NCBI GenBank assembly: GCA_014058105.1
Contig: JACGCM010001101.1
Location: 1 to 64,000 of the forward strand
From: Kingdonia uniflora
Taxonomy: Eukaryota; Streptophyta; Magnoliopsida; Ranunculales; Circaeasteraceae
Length of the DNA: 64,000 bases
Reading direction: 5' to 3'
Below, in pieces: positions 1 through 11,422 of the stretch (positions are counted from its first letter, which is position 1; each line of letters starts with the position of its first letter). The position numbers were made by a program, and so were the translations under genes. Below the pieces are notes generated by a model. The model had not been told where the DNA came from. It made no database searches and saw only the letters and a program-made list of their open reading frames with translations.

Positions 1-3000
1 CGTCAACTCGTTTGGGAGGTCGGATCGCGGTTAAATGTTTCCTCTATTCTAACAACAACCGCTAGGATAGTTACCAAATGAGCAGGAACACTCTCGGCCT
101 TTATTTAAGAATGATTTTGATTTCGAACCACTCTGATACTTTAGATCGCAATTCTGAGAAACTTGGCTACCGGTAACATGTTCGAGAGGTTGGCTCATGG
201 TTAAGAGCTTCATTAGGCTGACAACAATTTAGGATAGTTACAAAATGAGTATCAGCGCTCCCGATTTTGCTTAAGAATCGGTACGAATTTTTACGATTCC
301 GATGCTTTAGATCGCAATTCAGAAAACTATGCTACCGCAAGTCGTTTGGGAAGTTGGATCGTGGTGAAGTGTTTCCTCTTGACCAACAACAAGTGCTAGG
401 ATAGTTACTCAATGAGCTTCAATTTTTAATTTTATTTCAAACCTGTACGGATTTCGAACCACTCCATCCTTTAGATTGCAATTATGAGAATTTTTATAGC
501 GGAATTTTTTTGAGAGGTTGGATCGCAGTAAATGCTTGTTTAAGACAGACAAAAAGCTAAGATCGTTACCGAATGAGTAGCAACAATCCAATCTTAAATA
601 AGAGCCGGTTCGGATTTCCCCCAACTTCGGTGCTTTATATTATAATTCACAGAATCTTCACTGCCGTCAACTCGTTGGGAGGTTGGAACGTGGCTAAGTG
701 TTTCCTCTAGTCTAACAACAAGCGCTAGGATAGTTACCAAGTGAGCAGGAACACTCTCGGCTTTTATTTAAGAAAGATTTGGATTTTGAACCACTCCGAT
801 ACTTTAGATCGCAATTCTGAGAAACTTGGCTACCGGTAACTTGTTCGAGAGCTTGGCTCGCGGTAAAAAGCTAATTTTAGACCGACAACAAGCTAGAATA
901 TTTACCAAATGAGTATCAACACTCCCGACTTTACTTTAGAATCGGTACAGATTTTTTACAATTCCTATGTTTTAAATCGCAAGTCTGAAAACTAGGCTAC
1001 CGCAACTCGTTTGTGAAGTTTGATCGTGGTTAAGTGTTTCCTCTTGACCAACAACAAGTGTTAGGATAGTTACTCAATGAGCTACAATCTTGAATTTTAT
1101 TTAATACCAGTAAGGATTTCCAACCACGCCATCCTTTAGATTGCAATTATGAGAAACTTTGATAGCGGCAAATTTTTTGAGAGGTTGGATCGTGGTAAAG
1201 AGCTTGTTTTAGACCGACATCAATCTAAGATCTTTACCGAATGAGTAGCAACAATCCGACCTTTTAATTAACACCGGTTCGGATTTTCCACCACTCCGGT
1301 GCTTTATATTATAATTCCCAGAATCTTCATTGCCGTCAACTCGTTTGGGAGGTCAGATCGTGGTTAAGTGTTTCCTCTAGTCTAACAACAAGCGCAAGGA
1401 CAGTTACCAAATGAGCAGGAACACTCTTGGCATTTATTTAAGAATGATTTGGATTTCGAACCACTCTGATACTTTAGATCGTAATTCTGAGAAACTTGGC
1501 TACCGGTAACATGTTCGAGAGGTTGGCTCGTGGTTAAGTCTTCATTAGACTGACAACAATTTAGGATAGTTCCAAATGAGGATCAGCACTCCCGACTTTA
1601 CTTAAGATCGGTACGAATTTTTACCATTCTGATGCTTTAGATCGCAATTCAGAAAACTATGCTACCGCAAGTCGTTTGGTAAGTTGGATCGTGGTTAAGT
1701 GTTTCCTCTTGACCAACAACAAGTGCCAGGATTGTTACTCAATGAGCTACAATCTTTAATTTTATTTAAAGCCTGTACGGATTTCGAACCACTCCATCCT
1801 TTAGATTGCAATTATGAGAAATTTTTATTACGGAATTTTTTTTGAGAGGTTGGATCGCTGTAAAGAGCTTGTTTAAGACCTACAAAAAGCTAAGATCGTT
1901 ACCGAATGAGTAGCAACAATGCAACCTTTAAATTAAGACCGGTTCGGATATCCCCCCACTCCGGTGCTTTATATTATAATTCACAGAATCTTCACTGCCG
2001 TCAACTCGTTTGGGAGGTTGGATCGTGGTTAAGTATTTCCTCTAGTCTAACAATAAGCGCTAGGATAGTTACCAAGTGAGCAGGAACACTCTCAGCTTTT
2101 ATTTAAGAAACATTTGGATTTCAAACCACTCCGATACTTTAGATCGCAATTATGAGAAACTTGGCTACCGGTAACTTGTTCGAGAGGTTGGCTCGCGGTT
2201 AAAAGATAATTTTAGACCGACAACAAGCTAGGATATTTACCAAATGAGTATCAATACTCCCGACTTTACTTTAGAATCGGTACGGATTTTTCACAATTTC
2301 GATGTTTTAAATCGCAATTCTGAAAACTAGGCTACCGCAACTCGTTTGGGAAGTTTGATCGTGGTTAAGTGTTTCCTCTTGACCAACAACAAGTGTTAGG
2401 ATAGTTACTCAATGAGCTACAATCTTGAATTTTATTGAAAACCTGTACGGATTTCCAACCACTCCATCCTTTAGATTTCAATTATGAGAAACTTGGATAA
2501 CGGTATATTTTTTGAGAGGTTGGAACGTGGAAAAGAGCTTGTTTTTGACCGACAACAATCTAAGATCGTTACCGAATGAGTAGCAACAATTCAACCTTTT
2601 AATTAAGACCGGTTCGGATTTCCCACAAATCCGGTGCTTTATATTATAATTCCCAGAATCTTCATTGCCGTCAACTCGTTTGGGTGGTTGGATCGTGGTT
2701 AAGTGTTTCCTCTAGTCTAACAACAGGCGCTAGGATAGTTACCAAATGAGCAGGAGCACTCTCGGCTTTTATTTAAGAATGATTTGGATTTCGAACCACT
2801 CTGATACTTTAGATCGCAATTCTGAGAAACTTGGCTACCGGTAACAAGTTCGAAAGGTTGGCTCGAGGTTAAGAGCTTCATTTGACTGGCAACAATTTAG
2901 GATAGTTACCAAATGAGTATCAGCAATTCCGACTTTACTTATGAATCGGTACGAATTTTTACCATTCTGATGCTTTAGATCGCAATTTAGAAAACTATGC

Positions 3001-4390
3001 TACCGGAAGTCGTTTGGGAAGTTGGATCGTGGTCAAGTGTTTCCTCTTGACCAACAACAAGTGCTAGGATGGTTACTCAATGAGCTACAATCTTTAATTT
3101 AATTTAAAACCTGTACGGATTTCGAACCACACCATCCTTTAGATTGCAATTATGAGAAATTTTTATAACGGCAATTTTTTTGAGAGGTTGGATCGCAATA
3201 ATGAGCTTGTTTAAAACCGACAAAAAGCTAAGATCGCTACCGAATGAGTAACAACAATCCAACCTTTAAATTAAGACCGGTTCAGATATCCCCCCACTCC
3301 GGTGCTTTATATTATAATTCACAGAATCTTCACTGCCGTCAACTCGTTTGGGAGGTTGGATTGTGGTTAAGTGTTTCCTCGAGTCTAACAGCAAACGCTA
3401 GGATAGTTACCAAGTGAGCAGGAACACTCTCGGCTTTTATTTAAGAAAGATTTGGATTTCGAACCACTCCGATACTTTAGATCGCAATTCTGAGAAACTT
3501 GGCTACCGGTAACTTGTTCGAGAGGTTGGCTCGCGGTTAAAAGCTAATTTTAGACCGACAACAAGCTAGGATATTTACCAAATGAGTATCAACACTCCCG
3601 ACTTTACTTTAGAATCGGTACGGATTTTTCACAATTCCGATGTTTTAAATCGCAATTCTGAAAACTAGGCTACCGCAACTCGTTTGGGAAGTTTGATCGT
3701 GGTTAGGTGTTTCCTCTTGACCAAGAACAAGTGTTAGGATAGTTACTCAAAGAGCTACAATCTTGAATTTTATTTAAAACCTGTACGGATTTCCAACCAC
3801 TCCATCCTTTAGATTTCAATTATGAGAAACTTGGATAACGGAATTTTTTTTGAGAGGTTGGATCGTGGTAAAGAGCTTGTTTTAGACCGACAACAATCTA
3901 AGATCGTTACCGAATGAGTAGCAACAATCCAACCTTTTTATTAAGGCCGGTTCGGATTTCCCACCACTCCGGTGCTTTATATTATAATTCCCTGAATCTT
4001 CATTGCCCTCAACTCGTTTGGGAGGTTGGATCGTGGTTAAGTGTTTCCTCTAGTCTAACATCAAGCGCTAGGATAGTTACCAAATGAGCAGGAGCACTCT
4101 CGGCTTTTATTTAAGAATGATTTGGATTTCGAACCACTCTGATATTTTTGATCGCAATTCTGAGAAACTTGTCTACCGGTAACTTGTTCGTGAGGTTGGC
4201 TCGCGGTTAAAAGCTAATTTTAGACAGACAACAAGCTAGGATATTAACCAAATGAGTATCAACACTCCCGACTTTACTTTTGAATCGGCACGGATTTTTC
4301 ACAATTCCAATGTTTTAAATCGCAATTCTGAAAACTAGGCTTCCGCAACTCGTTTGGGAAGTTTGATCGTGGTTAAGTGTTTCTTCTTGA
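1..4390 (+). repeat. Block I: octamer HOR of about 1.335 kb, three copies
   Basis: A starts lie at 1, 665, 1334, 1999, 2669, 3337 and 4007. Alternate tetramers differ in a consistent way. Those at 1, 1334 and 2669 carry a B monomer with CATTAG and ACAACAATTTAGG. Those at 665, 1999 and 3337 carry a B with AAAAGCTAATTTTAGAC, and their A monomers read ACCAAGTGAGCAGG. The repeating unit is therefore eight monomers (spacings 1,333, 1,335 and 1,338 bp). The fourth copy breaks the pattern: the tetramer at 4007 has the second kind of B, and the sequence changes to Block II type inside its C monomer near 4,390. The window starts inside the array, so the left edge is not real. Confidence 0.85.
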
Positions 4391-4679
4391 CCAATAAAAA
4401 GCGCTAGAATGGTTACTCATTGAGCAGATACAATCCAGAATTTTATTTAAAACCTGTTCAGATTTCGAACCACTCCAAGCTTCAGATTGCAATTTGGAGA
4501 TACTTTGCTAACGGCAAATCGTTTGAGAGGTTGGATCGCAGTAAATAGTATCTTTAAGACCGAGAACAAGCTAAAATTGCAAACGAATGAGTAGCAACAA
4601 TCCAGCCTTTAAGTTATGACCGGCGCGGATTTCCCACCACTCCGGTGCTTTATATTATAATTCCCAGAAACTATACTGT

Positions 4680-4849
4680 CGTCAACTCGTTTGGGAGGTT
4701 GGATCGTGGTTAACTGTTTCCTCTAGCCTAAAAACAAGTGTTAGGATAGTTACCAAATGAGCAAGAAAACTCTCAGCTTTTATTTAAGAAAGGTTCGTAT
4801 TTCGAACCACTCCGATACTTTAGATCGCAATTCAATGAAACTTGGCTAC
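4680..4849 (+). repeat. Representative A monomer (170 bp)
   Basis: This is a reference copy of monomer type A. It starts at the CGTCAACTCG anchor. Its marks are CTCTAGCCTA or CTCTAGTCTA in the first third, ACCAAATGAGCA in the middle, CTCTCAGCTTTTATTT, and TTCGAACCACTCCGATAC followed by TAGATCGCAATTC near the end. Many A copies carry a short inverted repeat, GGTTCG-N5-CGAACC, around position 115 of the monomer. The end is set by the homologous start of the next monomer. Confidence 0.9.
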
Positions 4850-5016
4850 CGATAACTTGTTCGAGTGGTTGGATCGAGGATAAGAACTCATTATAGACAA
4901 ACAACCAGCTAGGATATTTACCAAATGAGTATCAACACTCCCGACTTTACTTTAGAATCGGCACGGATTTTTCACCACTCCGATGTTTTAAATCGCAATT
5001 CTGAAAACTAGGCTAC
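4850..5016 (+). repeat. Representative B monomer (167 bp)
   Basis: This is a reference copy of monomer type B. It starts at the CGRTAACTTGTTCGAG motif. Marks are a TTAGAC-purine-GACAAC stretch, ATATTTACC, ATGAGTATCAACACTC, TTTAGAATCGG and TTTTTCACCACTCCGATG, ending in CTGAAAACTAGGCTA. In most copies the A/B boundary carries the 8-bp palindrome TACCGGTA; this copy has a one-base change in it. B occurs in two main forms, one with TTTTAGACC..AAGCTAGGATATT and one with CATTAGACTG..AATTTAGGATAGT. These forms alternate in Blocks I and VIII. Confidence 0.9.
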
Positions 5017-5184
5017 CGCAACTCGTTTGGGAAGTTGGATCGTGGTTAAGTGTATCCTCTTGACCAACAAATAGCGCTAGGATAGTTACTCAATGAGTAG
5101 ATACAATTCAGACTTTTATTTAAAACCTGTTCGGATTTCGATCCACTCCATGCTTTAGATTACCATTTGGAGATACTTTGCAAA
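5017..5184 (+). repeat. Representative C monomer (168 bp)
   Basis: This is a reference copy of monomer type C. It starts at CGCAACTCGTTTGGGAAG. Marks are TCCTCTTGACCAAC, GATAGTTACTCAATGAG, AAAACCTGTTCGGATTTCG, CCACTCCATGCTTTAGATT and GAGATACTTTG at the end. Two variants exist: one with GAGTAGATACAATCCAGAC and one, slightly shorter, with GAGCTACAATCTTGAATTT and CCACTCCATCCTTTAG. The second dominates Block I and recurs in Blocks V to IX. Confidence 0.9.
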
Positions 5185-5352
5185 CGACAAATCGTTTGAT
5201 AGGTTGGATCGTAGTAAAGAGTTTCTTTTAGACCAACAGCAAGCTAAGATTGTAAACGAATGAGTAGCAACAATGCAACCTTTAAGTTATGACCGGTTCG
5301 GATTTCCCACCACTCCTGTGCTTTATATTATAATTCCCAGAATCTTCACTGC
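5185..5352 (+). repeat. Representative D monomer (168 bp)
   Basis: This is a reference copy of monomer type D. It starts at CGACAAATCGTTTGATAGG. Marks are AAGCTAAGATTGTAAACGAA, ATGAGTAGCAACAAT, TTTCCCACCACTCC, GGTGCTTTATATTATAATTC and CAGAATCTTCACTGC at the end. Copies with TTAAGACC instead of TTATGACC in the middle lose a stop codon, which is why some D-to-A stretches give chance reading frames of 60-84 codons. Nothing supports translation. Confidence 0.9.
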
Positions 5353-5780
5353 CGTCAACTTGTTTGGGAGGTTTGTTTGTGGTTAAGTGTTTCCTCTAGT
5401 CTAACAACAAGCGCTAGGATAGTAACCAAATGAGCAGGAACACTCTCGGCTTTTATTTAAGAAAGTTTCGGATTCCGAACCACTCCGATACTTTAGATCG
5501 CAATTCTGAGAAACTTGGCTCCAGGAAACTTGTTCGAGTGGTTGGATCGTGGTTAAGAGCTTATTTTAGGAAGACAATCAGCTAGGATATTTACAAAATG
5601 AATATCAACACTCCCGACTTTACTTTAGAATCGGTACGGATTATTCACCACTCCGATGCTTTAGATTGAAATTCTGAAAACTGGGCTACCGAACCTCGTT
5701 TGGTAAATTGGATCGTGGTTAAGCGTTTCCTCTTGACCAATAAAAAGCACTAGGATAGTTACTCAATGAGATGATATAAT

Positions 5781-5800
5781 CCAGACTTTTGGAGATACTT
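5781..5800 (+). other. Deletion junction inside C monomer (about 52 bp lost)
   Basis: CCAGACTTTT is joined directly to GGAGATACTTTG. About 51-52 bp between these motifs, present in the neighbouring C monomers, are missing. The tetramer is 621 bp instead of 673. Runs of T at both edges could have served as microhomology. Confidence 0.85.
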
Positions 5801-6629
5801 TGCTAACGGCAAATTGTTTGAGTGGCTGGATCGTAGTAAATAGTTTCTTTTAAACCGACAACAAGCTAAGATTGTTGACGAATGAGTAGCAACAATCCAG
5901 CATTTAAGTTCTGAACGGCGCGGATACCCACCCCTCTGGTTCTTTTTATTATAATTCTCGGAAACTTCATTGCCGTCAACTCGTTTGGGAGGTGGGATCG
6001 TGGTTAACTGTTTCCTCTAGCCTAAGAACAATCGTTAGGATAGTTACCAAATGAGCAAGAAAACTCTCGGCTTTTATTTAAGAAAGGTTCGTATTTCGAA
6101 CCACTCCGATACTTTAGATCGTAATTCTGTGAAACTTGGCTACCGGTAACTTGTTCGAGTTGTGGGATTGGGGTTAAGATCTTATTTTAGACAGACAACC
6201 AACTATGATATTTACCAAATGAGTATCAACACTCTTGACTTTACTTTAGAATCGTTACGGATTTTTCACCACTCCGATGTTTTAGATCGCAATTCTGAAA
6301 ACTCGGCTACCGCAACTCGTTTGAGAAGTTGGATCGTGGTTAAGTGTTTCCTCTTGACCAATAAAAAGCACTAGGATAGTTACTCAATGAGCAGATACAA
6401 TCAAGACTTTTATTTGAAACATGTTCGGATTTCGAACCACTCCATGTTTTAGATTGCAATTTGGAGATACTTTGCTAACGGCAAATCGTTTGAGAGGTTG
6501 GATCGAAGTAAATAGTTTCTTTTAGACCGACAACAAGCTAAGATAGTATATGAATGAGTTGCAACAATTCAGCCTTTAAGTTATGAACGGCGCGGATTTC
6601 CCACCACTCCGGTGCTTTATATTATAATT

Positions 6630-6995
6630 CACAGAATCTTCACTGCCGTCAACTCGTTTGGGAGGTTGGATCGTGGTTAAGTGTTTCCTCTAATCTAACA
6701 ACAAGCGCTAGGATAGTTACCAAGTAAGCAGGAACACTCTCGGCTTTTATTTAAGAAAGATTTGGATTTCGAACCACTCCGATACTTTAGATCGCAATTC
6801 TGAGAAACTTGGCTACCGGTAACTTGTTCGAGAGGTTGGCTCGCGGTTAAAAGCTAATTTTAGACCGACAACAAGCTAGGATATTTACCAAATGAGTATC
6901 AACACTCCCGACTTCACTTTAGAATCGGTACGGATTTTTCACAATTCCGATGTTTTAAATCGCAATTCTGAAAACTAGGCTACCGCAACTCGTTT
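6630..6995 (+). repeat. Patch of Block I sequence inside Block II
   Basis: From the end of a D monomer (ACAGAATCTTCACTGCC) through one A and one B monomer, the sequence switches to the Block I type, with ACCAAGTAAGCAGG, AAAAGCTAATTTTAGACC and CACAATTCCGATG. It then returns to Block II type at the start of C (GGATAGTGGTAAG). By eye it differs from 3,337-3,680 at about seven positions in 345 bp, most of them transitions. Gene conversion or double crossover from a Block I-like donor is the simplest reading. Confidence 0.75.
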
Positions 6996-9449
6996 GGGAA
7001 GTTGGATAGTGGTAAGTGTTTCTGCTTGACCAGCAAAAAGCGCTAGGATAGTTACTCATTGAGTTGATACAATTCAGACTTTTATTTAAAACCTGTTCGG
7101 ATTTCGATCCACTCCACGATTTAGATTGCAATTTTGAGATACTTTGCCAACAACAAATCGTTTGATAGGTTTGATCGCAGTAAAGAGGTTCTTTTAGACC
7201 GACAACAAGCTAAGATTGTAAATGAATGAGTAGCAACAATCCAACTTTTAATTTTTGAACGGCGCGGATTTTTCACCACTCCGGTGCTTTATATTATAAT
7301 TCCCAGAAACTTCATTGCCGTCAAATCGTTTGGGAGGTTGGATCGTGGTTAACTGTTTCCTCTAGCCTATGAACAAGCGTTAGGATAGTTACCAAATGAG
7401 CAAGAAAACTCTTGGCTTTTATTTAAGAAAGGTTTGTATTTCGAACCACTCCGATACTTTATATCGCAATTCTGTGAAACTTGGCTACCGGTAACTTGTT
7501 CGAGTTGTTGGATTGGTGTTAAGATCTTATTTTAGACAGACAACCAGCTAGGATATTAACCAAATGAGTATCAACACTCTTGACTTTACATTAGAATCGG
7601 TACGGATTTTTCACCACTCCGATGTTTTAGATCGCATTTCTGAAAACGAGGCTACCGCAACTCGTTTGGGAAGTTGGATAGTGGTTAAGTGTTTCTGCTT
7701 GACCAGCAAAAAGCGCTGGGATAGTAACTCATTGAGTTGATACAATTCAGACTTTTATTCAAAACCTGTTCGGATTTCGATCCACTCCATGATTTAGATT
7801 GCAATTGTGAAATACTTTGATAACAACAAATCGTTTGATAGGTTGGATCGCAGCAAAGTGGTCCTTTTAGACCGACAACAAGCAAAGATTGTAAATGAAT
7901 GAGTAGCAACAATCCAACTTTTAATTTTTGACCGGCGCGGATTTCCCACCACTCCGGTGCTTTATATTATAATTCCCATAAACTTCATTGCCGTCAAATC
8001 GTTTGGGAGGTTGGATTGTGGTTAACAGTTTCCTCTAGCCTATGAACAAACGTTCGGATAGTTACCAAATGAGCAAGAAAACTCTCGGCTTTTATTTAAG
8101 AAAGGTTCGTATTTTGAACCACTCCGTTACTTTAGATCGCAATTCTGAGAAACTTTGCTACCGGTAACTTGTTCGAGTGGTTGGATCGCGGTTAAGATCT
8201 TATTTTAGACCGACAACCTGCTAGGATATTAACCAAATGAGTATCAACACTCCCGACTTTACTTTAGAATCGGTACGGATTTTTCACCACTCCGAAGTTT
8301 TAAATCGCAATTCTGAAAACTAGGCTACCGCAACTCGTTCGGGAAGTTGGATCGTGGTTAAGTGTTTCGTCTTGACCAACCAAAAGCGCTAGGATAGTTA
8401 CTCAATGAGTAGATTCAGTCCAGACTTTAATTTAAAACCTGTTCAGATTTTGATCCACTCCATGCTTTTGAATGCAATTTGGAGATACTTTGCTAACGGC
8501 AAATCGTTTGAGAGGTCGGATCGCAGTCAAATGTTTCTTTTAGACCGACAACAAGCTAAGATCGTAAACGAATGAGTAGCAGCAATCCAACCTTTAAGTT
8601 ATGACCGGCGCGGATTTCCCACCACTCCGGCGCTATATATAATATTTCCCAGAAACTTCACTGCCGTCAACTCGTTTGGGTGGCTGGATCGTGGTTAACT
8701 GTTTCCTCTAGCCTAACAACAAGCGTTAGGATTGTTACCAAATGGGCAGGAAAACTCTCGGCTTTTATTTAAGTAAGGTTCCGATTTCGAACCACTCCGA
8801 TACTTTTGATCGCAATTCTGAGAAACTTGGCTACCGATAACTTGTTCGAGTGGTTGGATCGCGGTTAAGAGCTTATTTTAGACAGACAACCAGCTAGGAT
8901 ATTTAGCAAATGAGTATCAGCACTCTCGACATTACTTTAGAATCGGTACGGATTTTTCACCACCCCGTTGTTTTAAATCGCAATTCTTAAAACTAGGCTA
9001 CCGCCACTCGTTTGGGAAGTTGGATCATGGTTAAGTGTTTCCTCTTGACCAACAAAAAGCGCAAGGATAGTTACTAAATGAGTAGATACAATTCAGACTT
9101 TTATTTAAAACTTGCTCGGATTTCGATCCACTCCATGATTTAGATTGCAATTTGGAGATACTTTGCTAACGATAAATCGTTTCATAGGTTGGATCGCAGT
9201 AAAGAGTTTCTTTTAGTCTGACAACAAGCTAAGATTGTAATCGAATGAGTAGCACCAATCCAACCTTTAAGTTATGATCTGCGCGGATTACCCACCACTC
9301 CGGTGCTTTATATTATAATTCCCTCAAACTTCACTGCCGTCAACTCGTTTGGGTGGTTGGATCGTGGGTAATTGTTTCCTCTAGCCTAACAACAAGCGTT
9401 TGGATTGTTACCAAATGGGCAGGAAAACTCTCGGCTTATATTTAAGTAA

Positions 9450-9466
9450 GGTTCGGATTTCGAACC
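9450..9466 (+). other. Example of A-monomer dyad GGTTCG-N5-CGAACC
   Basis: GGTTCG at 9,450-9,455 and CGAACC at 9,461-9,466 are perfect complements around a 5-bp centre. The same dyad is seen at 6,086-6,102 and in many other A monomers. C monomers with TGTTCGGATTTCGAACC have a 5-bp-arm version. Block I A monomers (GATTTGGATTTCGAACC) lack the left arm. Confidence 0.8.
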
Positions 9467-9504
9467 ACTCCGATACTTTTGATCGCAATTCTGAGAAACT
9501 TGGC

Positions 9505-9512
9505 TACCGGTA
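9505..9512 (+). other. Example of A/B boundary palindrome TACCGGTA
   Basis: The 8-bp perfect palindrome TACCGGTA stands at the A/B boundary (GGCTACCGGTAAC) in most tetramers. The C and D boundaries (CTACCGCAAC and ATAACGGC) lack it, so it occurs about once per 670 bp. Confidence 0.85.
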
Positions 9513-11410
9513 ACTTGTTCGAGTTGTTGGATCGTGGTTAAGAGCTTATTTTAGACAGACAACCAGCTAGGATATTTACAAAATGATTATCAACACTCTC
9601 GACTTTACTTTAGAATCGGCACGGATTTTCCACCACTCGATGTTTTAAATCGCAATTCGGAAAACTAGGCTACCGCAACTCGTTTGGTAAGTTGGATCGT
9701 GGTTAAGTGTTTCCTCTTGACCAACAAAAAGCGCTTGGATAGTTACTCAATGAGTAGATACAATTCAGACTTTTATTTAAAACGTGTTTGGATTTCGATC
9801 CACTCCATGTTTTAGATTGCAATTTGGAGATACTTTGCTACGACAAATCGTTTGATAGGTTGGATCGAAGTAAAAAGTTTCTTTTAGACCAACAAGAAGC
9901 TAAGATTGTAAACGAATGAGTAGCAACAATGCAACCTTTAAGTTATGACCGATTCTGATTTCCCACCACTCCGGTGCTTTATATTATCATTCCCAGAATC
10001 TTCACTGCCGTCAACTCGTTTGGGAGGTTGGTTCGTGGTTAAGTGTTTCCTCTCGTCTAACAACAAGTGCTAGGATAGTTACCAAATAAGCAGGAACACT
10101 CTCGGCTTTTATTTAAGAAAGGTTCGGATTTAAAACCACTCCGAAACATTAGATCGCAATTATGAGAAACTTGGCTACCGATAACATGCTAGAGTGGTTG
10201 GATCGTGGTTAAGAGATTATTTTAGACAGACAATCAGCTAGGATATTTACAAAATGATTATCAACACTCCCGACTTTCCTTACGAATCGGTACGGATTTT
10301 TCACCACTCCGATGCTTTAGATTGCAATTCTAAAAACTGGGCTACCGCAACTCGTTAGGGAAATTGGATTGTGGTTAAGTGTTTCCTCTTGACCAATAAA
10401 AAATACTACGATAGTTACTCAATGAGTAGATACAATCCAGACTTTTATTTAAAACCTGTTCGGATTTCGAACCACTCCATGCTTTAGAATGCAATATTGA
10501 GATACTTTGCTAACGGCAAATCGTTTGAGAGGTTGGATCGTAGTAAATAGTTTCGTTTAGGCCGACAACAAGCTATGATTGTAGACGAATGAGTTGCAGC
10601 AGTCCAACCTTTAAGTTATGAACGGCGCGGATTTCCCACCACTCCAGTGCTTTATATTATAATTCTCGGAAACTTCATTGCCTGACTCGTTTGGGAGGTT
10701 GGATCGTGGTTAACTGTTTCCTCTAGCCTATGAACAAGCGTTAGGATAGTTACCAAATGAGCAAGAAAACTCTAGGCTTTTATTTAAGAAAGGTTCGTAT
10801 TTTGAACTACTCCGATACTTTAGATCGCAATTCTGTGAAACTTGGCTGCCGGAAACTTGTTCGAGTGGTTGGATTGTGGTTAAGATCTTATTTTAGACAG
10901 ACAACCAGCTAGGATATTTACCAAATGAGTACTAACACTCTCGACTTTACTTTAGAAACGGTATGGATTTTTCACCACTCCGATGTTTTAAACCGCAATT
11001 CGGAAAACTAGGCTACCGCAACTCGTTTGGGAAGTTGGATCGTGGTTAAGTGTTTCCGCTTGACCAACAAAAAGCACTAGAATAGTTACTCATTGAGTTG
11101 ATACAATTAAGACTTTTATTTAAAACCTGTTCGGATTTCGATCCACTCCATGCTTTAGATTTCAATTTGAGATACTTTGCTAACGACAAATCGTTTGATA
11201 GATTGGATCGCTGAAAAGAGTTTCTATTAGACCGACAACAAGCTAAGATTGTAAACGAATGAGTAGCAACAATCCAACCTTTAAGTTATGACCGGTGCGG
11301 ATTTCCCACCACTCCGATGCTTTATATTATAATTCCCAGAAACTTCATTGCCGTCAAACTCATTGGGAGGTTGGATCTTGGTTAACTGTTTCCCCTAGCC
11401 TGCCAACAAG

Positions 11411-11422
11411 CATTAGGATTTC
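11411..11422 (+). other. Deletion junction inside A monomer (about 53 bp lost)
   Basis: AAGCATTAGG is followed at once by ATTTCGAACC. In intact A monomers about 53 bp lie between them. Both flanks contain GGAT, so the join occurred at a 4-bp match. The tetramer is 619 bp long. Confidence 0.85.

Noticed and set aside
9459..9473. CENP-B-box-like TTCGAACCACTCCGA in A monomers
   Set aside because: It matches about seven of the nine essential positions of the mammalian CENP-B box, but the last four bases (CCGA for CGGG) differ at two. CENP-B boxes are not established outside mammals in general, so chance is likely.
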